From Tricholomella constricta (Eukaryota; Basidiomycota; Agaricomycetes; Agaricales; Lyophyllaceae), in the NCBI GenBank assembly GCA_013368375.1, contig JAACJP010000054.1, positions 1 to 64,000 of the forward strand: a stretch of DNA of 64,000 nt, written 5' to 3'. Made by a program: the position numbers and the translations under genes. The notes beneath the pieces are model-generated. The model did no database searches. It was not told where the DNA came from and was given only the letters and a program-made list of their open reading frames with translations. This document shows positions 1 through 10,006 of this stretch, one piece after another; positions within the stretch are counted from its first letter, which is position 1; each line of letters opens with the position of its first letter.

Positions 1-186
1 CCCTGGGTAAAAGTCCTCAGGGTATATTGACCAAGACTTCGCATCGGGTGGCAGACTTGCGAGCGATTTGTGAACGTAGACGGGTTCCGGAGGACGAGGG
101 AATGAGGCGAGGAGATATGTGGTGATGAGGAGCGGCGGGATAACGAGCAGCGATAGCGTCAGGCATTGGAACGGATTGGACACCAT
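1..186 (-). CDS. N-terminal part of a membrane-anchored, probably alpha/beta-hydrolase protein (runs off the left edge)
   Basis: An open frame of exactly 62 codons runs from an ATG at 186-184 to the window edge with no stop. The protein opens with a short polar start, then a hydrophobic segment (about residues 8-29, containing LSLLVIPPLLITTYLLASF) that looks like a signal anchor. Next comes a Pro-rich linker (RPPEPVYV) and a stretch reading SLPPDAKSWSIYPEDFYPG. Fungal alpha/beta-hydrolases with an N-terminal anchor often carry a similar YPEDxYPGG segment just before the first strand of the fold; this is from memory of the family, and the catalytic part lies outside the window. A competing ATG at 220 opens another frame, but that frame stops at 17 and is not protein-like. 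The 5' side is unusual because a miniature transposon lies 26 bp upstream of the ATG. Confidence 0.6.
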   Translation of the reverse strand, partial: MVSNPFQCLTLSLLVIPPLLITTYLLASFPRPPEPVYVHKSLASLPPDAKSWSIYPEDFYPG

Positions 187-220
187 CGTCGTAAGTAGTC
201 GTGGCGCACAACACTGACAT

Positions 221-254
221 AGGAGGGGGGCCTATGCTGTGAGAGGCTATATCC
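221..254 (+). repeat. Left terminal inverted repeat of the hAT-like MITE
   Basis: 34 bp, identical in reverse complement to 828-861. The adjacent target duplication ACTGACAT is at 213-220. Confidence 0.88.
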
Positions 255-260
255 TAACAA

Positions 261-400
261 GTACATAAACTGGGAAAATTTGGCCGTTTTCACCGATCCT
301 GAAAGTACATAAACCGCCAAATTTGGGTGTGCTCCCCGATCCCGCCTGGGTGCAGAAGCCTGGACCCAGCTGTTTTGACCGATCCCACGAGTACAGAAAC
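261..400 (+). repeat. Subterminal repeat array of about 43-bp units inside the MITE
   Basis: Units begin with GTACATAAAC at 261 and 305 and with degenerate forms at 350 (GTGCAGAAGC) and 391 (GTACAGAAAC), so the spacing is 41-45 bp. Each is followed by an A/T-rich CAAATTTGG-like stretch and a CCGATCC box. Two further units lie near the right end at 733 and 774, in the same orientation. Confidence 0.7.
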
Positions 401-827
401 TGGCGCCGCCATATTGTCACCCCCAGCCCTGCCTCTTCTCCACAATTGTGCCTGCCACCCCGCCATTTCGCAGTCAGCGAGCGGTTTAGCATGTCCCCGC
501 CAAGTGAACTAAGCCGTTCAAGAGTTGAAAGTGCTGATGTCTCCTGGTCGATCGCCCGCCGTTGGACGCGGGGAAGGCGAAGAACATGCTCACGTCCGGA
601 ACAGTTCGACTCGGAGTCAGATGATGACGAGTTGCGACTTTTCCACTTATCTATTTACTACTTTACAGTCCCAGGCCGTCTATATACCCTCTTCATAGTT
701 TCAACAAAATGTTATATGTTCCATCTTTGAAAGTACATAAATTGCCTAATTTGGACGCACCCGATCCTCATGAGTACATAAACGGGCAAAAATGACCAGG
801 ACAGAAATCACGAAATTTGGGGTTTTC

Positions 828-861
828 GGATATAGCCTCTCACAGCATAGGCCCCCCTCCT
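828..861 (-). repeat. Right terminal inverted repeat of the hAT-like MITE
   Basis: 34 bp, perfect partner of 221-254. It is followed by the second ACTGACAT copy at 862-869. Confidence 0.88.
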
Positions 862-1105
862 ACTGACATGAGCCCTTGTTTAATTGTTGCCACGTGATGT
901 TGTTTGGCGATTATATTCAATCGCGACTTTAAAATTTACGGCTTGAGCTCTGTTTCTGGGGTACACAGTCTTGACTTTCAGCTTCACCTATATATCGATC
1001 CGCTATGGTCCCCTCTGAGATTTTTGCCAGTCAATTACAATCATAGGCGTCGTGTCTGCGCGTGTCGGATGGCATCGAAGATGTGTTATAAAAGTCAAAC
1101 TTATA

Positions 1106-1197
1106 CCGACCTTAGCTCAGTTGGAAGAGCGCAAGACTGTAACGGTTGCATTTCCATCTTCATCTTGATGTCGCCTGTTCGAGCCAGGCAGGTCGGA
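1106..1197 (+). tRNA. tRNA-Tyr (anticodon GTA) with a 19-nt intron
   Basis: A complete cloverleaf can be drawn. Acceptor arm CCGACCT pairs with AGGTCGG (1190-1196), with discriminator A at 1197. The D arm is GCTC/GAGC and the anticodon stem is CAAGA (1132-1136) with TCTTG (1163-1167). The T arm is GCCTG TTCGAGC CAGGC. The anticodon GTA is at 1139-1141. An intron lies one base after the anticodon, at about 1143-1161, the canonical position for nuclear tRNA introns. The C1-G72 pair is the typical eukaryotic tRNA-Tyr identity element. A run of four T follows at about 1200-1204 and should end RNA polymerase III transcription. Confidence 0.95.
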
Positions 1198-1559
1198 TGC
1201 TTTTCCGCCATTTTGTTTTCCCAAGTGTTCTGACAGGAAGAATCCCACGCTTTGACGTACTACGGAGTTGCAGACGACCTTTTTTGAGGTCTCAAATAGA
1301 TTTTTAGAACGAACTCGAGGTAAATTTAAATATCACCGGTGGGCAGAATCTAGTACTTGATCATGAGCCGAGGCCACGAAAATTGGTTGTACACGTCCGC
1401 GTTAAATTATCGTGCAATGTAAAAAAATTCGGTACTAAAAAAACACTAATCATGAAGCTTTCTATGTAAATTAATACACTAAGCACTCTTCTCCTCCCCG
1501 AACCCGGCTTTCTATAAAATATAAAGCAAATTCAATCCCCATCAGCAACATTGTCACTT
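1198..1559. other. Intergenic, no gene seen
   Basis: A/T-rich spacer between the tRNA and the 3' end of the sugar transporter. It probably holds the transporter's 3' untranslated region. No coding or structured element was recognised. Confidence 0.6.
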
Positions 1560-4208
1560 TTAGGCTGCGAGTACTAGGAAGCCACTTACCTCAGCCATGG
1601 CATTCCCAACGAAGGTCTCGTTGTTCGCAAGGATCTGCTTGCGGTACTTCTCCGAGTTGATGACTTGCAGATAGGGTTGCGTCAGGAACGAAACTACTTC
1701 AAAAATAAAATAAAAGTCGAGGAATTGAACGTACCGCTCGACTCGCGGTATAGGAGATCGATCTGCTCGAGGGACAGACCCATCGTCTCGGGGATGAAGA
1801 AGAATCTGCAATCAGAAACGTATCAGCCTCGTACACGAGTACGGGGTGGGAGATGAAAAAAAGGGCGGCGTACGTGAACAAAAGACACCCGACACAGGTC
1901 GAGCCCCAGATGAAGAACACCTTCACACCCAGGTCAGCAGCCTTGACTCCGTTTATACCAGTCGTAGACGCGTTAACGAGGTACGGGGTGGCGTAGCCTG
2001 GGCACAGAATTAAATTAGAGTTAGGGACTCATGATAATGATAGCCGGATAGGGACAGGGCCAGGGACGTGAGTGGGCACGTACCGATGCCGAAGTTCCAG
2101 AGCCAGTTGCTCGCTACACTGAGGGACATGCCCTTTGCACGGATGTTAAGAGGCTTGGAACGGAAACATTAATTTTAGACAAGGTGGTAGAAGCCGTTGA
2201 GGAGGAACGCACGAAGATTTCACCGGTGATGACCCAGGCAACAGGACCCCAGGAGATGGCGAAGAATGCAATGTAGCTGGAATAATTTTGGTTGAGATCA
2301 GAATGATGATGGCTTACTTCGGGACTGGTACGTACATGCAGACAAAGGCGATCAATACACGTTGAGCGGGCAAGTTTACGGAGTGATCAGCCTGGATGTC
2401 GCCGATCGTTACACCGACCTGTAACCCAAAGATGTCAAGTTGAAATCTCTGGATAAAATTTGGTGGGCAGATGGGTGGAAACGTACGATGGCGACGATGT
2501 ACTCGCAGATCAGCATACCGACCGCGCCGATAAGCAAAAGGCGACGTCGACCGACTCTGTCGATAAGCTGGATGCCAAAGATGGTCGTGGCAGTGTTGAC
2601 GACGTCGCAAATGATGCTACAAGGAATATAAGGTTTGACGAGACTTGAAGGGTTGAAAAGGCCTACGTGATGATGAACGGGTTGCGGATACCGGCCGACT
2701 TGAAGAACGTCTAGAGAGAAAATCAGAGATTGCAACGACATCCAATTTCTTGGGGGGCCTTACAGTGCCGTAATAGACTGAGCACATAAATCAGCATACG
2801 TACGAGACGGAATTAGCTTTGAAGACTTACAGATGAAGTTGATACCGGTAAGTTGTTGCCACTGTGTGAAGATATCAGGTGCAGCTCATTTTTAAAAGAA
2901 ATCAGAAGATCAACTGACTGCTTGGAGGAACATGCCGGTCCAAGTCCTGAGACCATTCTTATTCTCGTTGTTGCGGAAGCAATCTGTGATACATTCAGAA
3001 AATAGGATGAGGTGCGCCAATTACCCAACATACCGATATATGAGCCGCTTCCAAGAGCACGGTCGGCCTCGAGGGCAGCCGCAATCTCGTCGTATTCGGC
3101 ATTGACTTCAGGAGAGTCCTGGGGCTTGGTAAGAAGGCGGCCAAGGGCAGATCGAGCAGCCTCTTCACGGCCCTTCTTAAGCAGGAACCGAGGACTTTCA
3201 GGGAGGAAGGCCTACAAGCATCCATTCGTAAATGTACAGCATATCTGAGGGCATGAACGTACCATTCCAATGGAGAGGACCCCGGCCCATGCGAATTGGA
3301 CGGCGATAGGAGTCCTCCAGGAGGTATGGCTTTGTTGGTCTTTTGTGGCGTTCAGGATGATGGCGGCGATGAGTGCACCGATCGTGACTGTATGAAGCGT
3401 TATGTCCCGCCAGAGATTAGAAGCAAAAGGTGTTACGGACTGGCAAGTTGATAGAGACCGACGATCAAACCACGAATATTCTTGGGTGCACACTAGAAAG
3501 ACACGGTCAGCGCTGAAACGATCGGATCCGCTCTGTACCAACCTCGGATTGATACATCGGCACAAGACACGAGACAAGGCCCACGCCGAGCCCAGCGATA
3601 ACTAGAATTGACCGAGGTGAGTTTCGAGAAAGTCAAAGATATAGCAATGCTTACCGCGTCCAACAACAAAGGTCACCCAGTTCGTGTCAAGCTGGAGACC
3701 AACACCGAGGCAGAAGACACCACAAGAGGCGACGATGCCCCATTTTCGGCCTACAATATCACCCATGGGGTAAGCCAATAGCGCTCCGAAGAACGTTCCC
3801 GCCGAAAGGATGGAGACCTAGAGTCGGATCTATTGGTGCGGATCATGTGCTATGTAAGAGGGTGACTTACCACGAGACTTTGTTGATCAGTGGGAAGGTA
3901 GAATTTCAGTGTTTCATCGTAGCTGCCGAATGTCTTTAACCAATCATCCATAGCAATTATACCACCGATGGTTCCGGTGTCATATCTGAAATGATGGACG
4001 GTGAGGTTAAGTCAGGCGAGATCACCAGCGCATGTAATGGATACACACCCGAAGAGAATACCACCGAAAGCTTTCTTCACGTTAGACGAGGTGGCGAGTA
4101 GCACGACGATGAACCGAATAACGTACCAGCAAAGGCGGACATGACTACCGCCCAGAATAGAGAGTGCGAGTCAACCCCATCGCCTGTACCTCCTGGTCCA
4201 CTGCCCAT
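1560..4208 (-). CDS. MFS sugar transporter (hexose/monosaccharide porter)
   Basis: A multi-exon gene for a plasma-membrane sugar:proton symporter of the major facilitator superfamily. The start ATG at 4208 gives MGSGPGGTGDGVDSHSLFW, and small introns join this to the first-helix motif AFGGILFGYDTGTIGGI, a sugar-porter signature. Further in are an inter-helix loop DRVGRRRLLLIGAVGML and, before the end, PETMGLSLEQIDLLYRES, the PETKGxxLEE-type C-terminal sugar-porter signature. Roughly 530 residues and 12 helices are expected. The last exon reads LQVINSEKYRKQILANNETF and stops at 1560. A GTAAGT near 1590 could instead be a donor into a different last exon, so the final ten or so residues are uncertain. 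Substrate cannot be told from sequence; glucose/fructose-type hexose is the family default. Confidence 0.9.
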
Positions 4209-4310
4209 TGCTGCAAGATCCTTGTGGGGGTGCGAAACTTCGAGATGGCGGGGGGACGCGCTGGAATGCGGAGGTTGGGACAAGGGGGGAGAATCTGGGG
4301 CAATATGCCA

Positions 4311-4320
4311 GTTTAAATAT
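4311..4320 (-). promoter_or_regulatory. Possible TATA box of the sugar transporter
   Basis: On the minus strand this reads TATTTAAAC, about 100 bp before the transporter ATG. It is the only clear TATA-like element there. Confidence 0.4.
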
Positions 4321-5310
4321 GCATATCTGCACGTCTCAGGGTCCCATCTGGTCCCAGCCGGCAACACAGACGCTTGGAACTAGTCTATTTCCGGCCTCAG
4401 ATGAAACTCGGATGAAATCTGTGTGCCATCATGGTGCAGTCGACGGAACTTGGATTGCCTGGTCGATCGATGGTCCTCGAAGGCTTGAAGACCATCTAGA
4501 AAGTGAGTAGAAGCCTGCGTCAGCTTCGTCACTACGCACCCCGAATGTTTGCGCAATTCGTGCTCCAATATTGACGGATATGCCTTGAGAAGCTATGAAA
4601 AATTCTACTCGCGGAGATATCTTGTCGACCGAGCAAGCCGCTGCACATGGCGAGCGTATTCCTTTGCCATTTCCGCCGAAGGTCACATTCGCGGTTGCAA
4701 AGTGCTCCGATTCCCGGGGCGCTGACGGGTCCTGACTGGAACCCAGTGACAACTTGAAATTCCACACACGAGAGCAGTCAAAGGTTATCGATTCGCCAAA
4801 ACTTCGCATGGAGTTGACCGTTACGCTGGCGATCCCCATTGCACCAAACGGAGGATGTCGGGTCACTCAGAGAGCACATGTAGAGCTTTCTAACCAGTTG
4901 CAAGCCCCCATGGTACACTGGACCAGGGTCATTGATCGATATGATGAATGAGTGAAAAAGGCAACACAAGTAGGGTCTAAAAATAAAACGCGGCGTAAAG
5001 CCCTGGAAATAAATAAACGACGACAACCTGGTTTTTCCTTGCATGCCATCGCAACTTGGCGCATCGGCATTCACAATCCATTCCACATTATCTCCATGTC
5101 TTCTTTATCTACCTGCCGGATCAGATATGCCTCTCTCTCCGAAGAAATAAGCAAAAGATCAGTCAACCTCGAAGACACTGGTTCTTTACCCCGCAGACGA
5201 GAACTTTACGAAAGAGAAAGGGATTCAAGGAGTTTATCCGAAGGTTTCGCCGTCATTCGCTCGACATTCAGGTCGGTCATCAACACGACGAGGACCCTCG
5301 TCCTAGATTC
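4321..5310. other. Intergenic, unresolved open frames only
   Basis: Upstream region of the sugar transporter. An open frame of 145 codons on the minus strand (4429-4866) and overlapping plus-strand frames exist, but none shows a domain, splice pattern or composition that marks it as a gene. Confidence 0.4.
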
Positions 5311-6014
5311 TCAGGGCTGCTTCTGTTCCGGCGTTTTCACCCGTGGTTTCTCCGTGTAGCGAGAGGTAGGCAGAAACGGAGACAGTATGCCAGGTTTGAA
5401 CTGATTAGTCGCACGTACGGAACGGATATTCTCGACGGACTCATGGTTACTGTCATGGCCAGTAACGACCACCTTGTCCCCACAAGCAGTTTCGGCCGCC
5501 CCTGTTCCTCCTATGGCCGATAGAGCCATCCAGACTCGTCTAGTATCTGAAGACTTGATTCGTCGTACCCAGAATGCTGCCCTTTGATGTCTCGGCTTTC
5601 GAACACGAGGAACCTGCTGACGCGCTCTGTGCAACGACCTAGATGGAGATCTCTCTACTTTCTGTCGAATGTGCTACTCTCAGGTATTCTGGAAAATGAC
5701 AAAGGGTGAGCTCGAGTAAGCCATCCACTCACCATCTCCGCCACGACCCTTCCGCCGCTCATCTTCCGACGAGCGTTCACTGATTTGGACTATGAAAATA
5801 CATGCCAGGGGCGGCTTACCAAAGCCCCGGTCTCTAGGGCATGGAGCTGGGCTCCAAGCGGGTAGTTGTGAGCACAGAAGGGCTTCCGAATGGATATGTT
5901 GTCCTCCTCTATGTAGGTCTTCTCACATTCGCCTATCCTCCGCTTCACAAACGTGACTGAAGGAAATTTTCGCTGATGAGCCATGTGGCGTCGTGCCAAG
6001 GGCGGTACAGGCAC
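5311..6014 (-). CDS. Uncharacterised small basic protein, three exons
   Basis: Not recognised. An exon starting at 6014 (or at the second Met, 5984, MAHQRKFPSVTFVKRR) ends at a GTAAGC donor after ALETGAL. The next exon (SKSVNARRKMSGGRVVAEM) ends at a GTGAGT donor. If the following intron uses the AG at about 5680, the frame continues in phase through HIRQKVERSPSRSLHRARQQ to FWVRRIKSSDTRRVWMALSA and stops at 5311. This gives about 190 residues rich in Arg, Lys and Ser, with no membrane segment. In-phase joining of three open segments by good donor sites is the main support. It could still be non-coding. Confidence 0.4.
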
Positions 6015-6775
6015 AACTAATGTTTAATTACGCCACAGCAATAGTCTCGGACACTTGAAGGAAAATATAAATACCCTTTCGAAGGATGCACAAGAAATGC
6101 AATAAGGAACACTTGTGTACGGAAATACATAGACACAGACGCAACTTTCGCTTCTCCATAAAAGCGTTTTCCCATGAACACCGTTACTCGAGTCCACGGC
6201 TGATCGACGCCTGCTCTGATCAGCTTCGAATTCGTGCTTACCTCTCACTCCTTTCGATATCACACACACCAGCCCATGTGGACGGATCAGCGCCTGACCT
6301 GCAGCTTTGTCAGGCGTGTTGGGACATGGAGCACACATTTCAGGGCACGCGAACACAGCCGCATGTCAATGTCAATGTCAATGGGACCGGAGGTTCGGGT
6401 CGGGACAGACAGTTCCTTCGTTCACAGGTTCCACGAAAATTGGGAACTCTACTTCATTGGATAGCCAGCCATGCATGCTACAAGGGGTGGGTTGTCGGCG
6501 TCTTGATACCGGTGACATGGGTGCAGAAAACACCACCGTGACGACGCACGCACGATGGCTTATACACAGTGCACCTCACGAATCAATCGGAAGCTTGCGT
6601 CCACCGCGATAGCTGTCATAAAGTTACAATCCCAACAGTACCCGGCCTCTGGTGCAATTGCAAGTAACAGAGGCATGATTCGAGTGCGATCAAAGATTTG
6701 AATTATTGTGCTACTGCAGCTGTGGAGCGAAAGAATGAAAAAGAAAAAAGGAGTGACAAACACAAAAATACACGA
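6015..6775. other. Intergenic, no gene seen
   Basis: Between the 5' end of the uncharacterised gene and the 3' end of SEC27. A short TCAATG direct repeat occurs near 6363-6383. Open frames here are short and unconvincing. Confidence 0.5.
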
Positions 6776-9700
6776 TCACGATGCATCTATCAGCACACCC
6801 TCCTCCTCCGACCGCCTCGCATGTGCCTCTGTAAAAATACACAAAAACAGTCAGGTCACGATGAACGATGAACGATGTACGAAACAGAAAAAGAAAACAA
6901 AGGCAAGCGAGACGCACCAGCAGCCAACACCTCCTCCCAGCCCTCCTCGAAGAGTTCGGGGTTCGCGCCGGGGTCCGTAACAGACGCAGCGATTTTCGGC
7001 CTCTTTTTGCTCATCAGCTCAGACTTCCACGCTTCCACGGCTTTGGACGCTCGGCTGCACGCGCATCACAAGTGAGTCCAGTCAATATTGTTTAAAAAAA
7101 GGATGGGGTGTGACACGTACCTGGGCGCATACGTGCGCGCAAACAAGGCCGCCTCAGGTGCCCGTTGTGTCTTCACGAGCAAATCCACACACGCGCCTGC
7201 ATCGCCAAGTTGGAACCGTGTCGCAAACGCCAGATTATTCTGACCCTTCTCCTCTGTACCCAGCAGGAACGGGAACCATACATGCATCAGCGAACAAGAA
7301 ACATCAGTGACGAGGAAAGGGGGGCGGGCACGAACCGGCTTTGTCCGCCAACGCCTGCAGTCCCGCCCGGTCGCCCGTCGCCATCAGGAGCAGCATCAGC
7401 GCGCTCAGGTCGCCCGCCCGGCCGAAGCACTCCCTTGCGAGGTCGAAGCGCCACACGGCCAGCGCGCGGTCGCCTAGGGCCTTCCACTTGAGCTCGGCCT
7501 CGAGCTCGGGCACGTCGCGTGCGATTTCGAGCGCGGTGTCCAGATCATCCAGCTGCAGCGCCAGATCGAACTTGTGGTCCGGGTCTGTGGTCACTTGTAT
7601 TGCGAGTTCCTTGAGATCTGTGGGGGTTGCCAGAATCAGTGTTGAGGTATGTATGTCGGGGGAGGGGGGGGAAGATTGTATGAATCATGCTGTGTGTACC
7701 TTTGCTTTCTAGGAACCGGGCGACCTTGTTTAGCTGGTCCTTGGGGAGTGTGGGGAGGATCTCATTTGCACTTTCCATGTCGCCGCGCAGAACTGCGGTC
7801 TGGTACTCGACGACGCTGAGCGAGAGTGAGTAGCCGTAGATGTGCATCTCCTTGTCTACGAGGTAAACGCGGTTATGGGCTGGCATATAGCCCAGGAGGA
7901 AGAGGGGGCTAGCGTTACAATTTTAGTCAGAATTTGAGACTCTGAAGGAAGGAAGACCTACGTGTCGAAGGGGCTGATGGTATAGGATTCATTGCCGACA
8001 AAGTAGCAGAGGCGGTTGTTCGACGTGGTATAGATGAAGCAGTCGCCCACCCATTTGGCCGTCTTGACGCTAGCATGCAAACAGAATCAGCCTAATCCAC
8101 GAAAATATGCGAATCAAATCCTTTTACCCTTCAGAAACATCGGCGATGACCTCAAACGCCTCTTCCACACCCTCATCCGTGATCTCTGCACCCTCTTCCA
8201 GTTTAGCATCATACGCATCACGATCAAAGCGCAGAATATAGAACGAATCCTCAGCAGCGATAGCGACGAGCGAGCCAGTGCCAGACCAGTACACATTCTT
8301 CGCATCCACATCGATCCGCCTCACAATCTCGCCCGTCTCCCAATCCCAAAACATCACAAACCCAGCACCCCTGGCGCCCAACAATGTACCCCCATGAAGC
8401 CCATCAATCGCCCAGCTCCCGGCCCCCTTCATTCCCACCCCCGCACGCTCCCTGAAATTCTTGTACACTTTAAGCTTGACCTTATTCTCCAGCACCGCGT
8501 AGGTGTTCGAATCGGGGGCCCATGCGAAGGAGATACCGTTCCCAAAGGCCTTGTTGCGCCACGCAAGCGCAGTGTATGTGATGTGCTCGCCGTCGCCGAC
8601 GACGGTCACGAAGCGGCCGTTGGGGGAGTGGATGAGGGACTGGGCGAAGATCTCCGTGGACCCGATCTCTTTCACCGACAGCGGGAGGCGCGTGCCATCC
8701 GAAGGCGCGGAGGCGTCGTCGTGCAGGAGCTGGAGATTGCCGGAGAGGACGTCATGGTTGCGGGTGTAGATGAGCTTGCCGGATGGGTCCATGCTGAATG
8801 TAGGTTCGTCCCGGCCGAGCTTGATGACGACGACGCCGTCGTCGAATCCGATGGCGACTTCGTTGGCGTCCTTGCGGAGGGCGGTGCACCAGGCGCGTTC
8901 GAGGGCGTAGCTGAGGGTGTTCTCGATGCGGTAGGTGCCGCTGTTCCAGATCTTGACGGTGCCGTCCTCGCTGCCGGATATTATGATGGGCAGGTTGGGG
9001 TGGAAGACGGCGAAGGAAACGTTGTTGGTGTGGCCTTCCATTGTTTGCACGCAGCTCTTGCTCAGGTAGTCCCAGACCTTGACGGTCTTGTCGTCGCCGG
9101 TGGTGACGAGATATGGTTTGTCGGCGCCGGGGTAAAAGTCAACGTAGTTGACGCCTTTTTCATGCGCGTCCATGGTGAAGTTTGCGTTGGAAGAGCCGAT
9201 TGACCACATCTTGACGGTGCGGTCGAGACAGGCAGAGGCGAAGGTGTTCGAGTCTTTTGGGTTAAAGGCCAGGTTCATGATGTAGTGCGTGTGGCCTTCG
9301 TATATCTTCATAGATGCGTTAGGATACACTGGATGATGCTCAGAGAACCACTCACTTGGATGTTTTTCCAGCCCTTTTCCCAATCCCATGCCTTGATGGT
9401 CATGTCGTCACTTCCGGTGAGCACGATGCTCGCGGTTGGGTGGACAGTCAGACATCTAATGTAGTCTGGATGGGCCTCGAATGAAGCAACCTTCTCGTGT
9501 GTATTGTAGTTGAAGACGCGCAGTTGAAAGTCGTCCGATCCGGCCACGAACCAGTTCTTGCGCGCGATAAACTTGACACAACGGACGGGGACCTCTGCGA
9601 CCTCGAATGTCTTTACAACAGCGCCGGTTTCATGGTTGTAGATGTTGACTGTGCCGTTGTATAGACCAGAGAGCAGCCAGGGTTCTGTGGGATGAAAGTC

Positions 9701-9812
9701 GACGCCCTTGACACGATCTGACCTCGAAAAGAGTTTTCGCTGCAAATGGTGTTGAACGAACGGGAACAGGCAGGACTAGTATATTGTAACATACATTGAC
9801 TTCAAAGAGCAT
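6776..9812 (-). CDS. SEC27: Coatomer subunit beta' (COPI coat, WD40 protein)
   Basis: Beta'-COP is part of the COPI coat, which returns vesicles from the Golgi to the ER; its WD40 propellers bind dilysine retrieval signals. The start at 9812 gives MLFEVN. An intron follows directly (donor GTATGT), and the next exon opens [18 protein letters not shown], the conserved beta'-COP start. WD40 repeats are plain: [50 protein letters not shown] helical solenoid half follows (for example [20 protein letters not shown]). The last exons carry [15 protein letters not shown], then, after a donor in the VLAA stretch, a short acidic tail ending GVLIDAS with the stop at 6776-6778. Length is about 830 residues, normal for the family. 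It is transcribed away from the chitin synthase gene. Confidence 0.95.
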
Positions 9813-10006
9813 GTTGTCGCTCGAAAACCGTCAGAATAGGGCGAGAGAAGGGAGTATACGTGGAGTGGCCGAGTCCGATTGGAGTTTTCTCACGTGCGGA
9901 GGTGAGAAATGCCCGTTGCTTAGCATTCTTCATCGTTTCCGCTTACATCTTCCTCATCGTCTTCCACAGCGGCCAGTGGGCTCGCCTTCCTTCCTTAACC
10001 CAGGCC
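9813..10006. promoter_or_regulatory. Bidirectional promoter shared by SEC27 and the chitin synthase
   Basis: Only 194 bp separate the two start codons on opposite strands, so both promoters and 5' leaders must fit here. No clear TATA box is visible. A second in-frame ATG for the chitin synthase lies upstream at 9860, which would shrink the gap further. Confidence 0.6.

Larger units (their letters stand above)
221..861. mobile_element. hAT-like non-autonomous DNA transposon (MITE), 641 bp
   Basis: Two 34-bp terminal inverted repeats (221-254 and 828-861, starting AGGAGGGGGGCCTATGCTGT) match perfectly. They are flanked by identical 8-bp direct repeats ACTGACAT (213-220 and 862-869). An 8-bp target duplication is the hallmark of the hAT superfamily. 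The interior has no credible transposase, so the element must be moved in trans. It carries several copies of a roughly 43-bp unit around GTACATAAAC near both ends, as expected of subterminal transposase-binding sites. The perfect repeats and duplication imply a recent insertion. If the terminal repeat is taken to start one base further out, the duplication shrinks to 6 bp; the 8-bp reading is cleaner. Confidence 0.85.

Noticed and set aside
17..220. 67-codon minus-strand frame starting at the MITE target duplication
   Set aside because: A different frame (ATG at 186, open to the edge) gives a hydrophobic anchor and a conserved-looking segment; this one does not. The coincidence of its ATG with the duplication is not meaningful.
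323..730. 135-codon plus-strand frame inside the MITE
   Set aside because: It lies across the subterminal repeats, has no transposase motif and no homology-like features; chance frame in a non-autonomous element.
4429..4866. 145-codon minus-strand frame upstream of the sugar transporter
   Set aside because: No domain, no splice support, and it overlaps the expected promoter region of the transporter.
8034..9203. 389-codon plus-strand frame opposite SEC27
   Set aside because: It is the antisense shadow of the WD40 coding exon, whose minus-strand translation is unmistakable.
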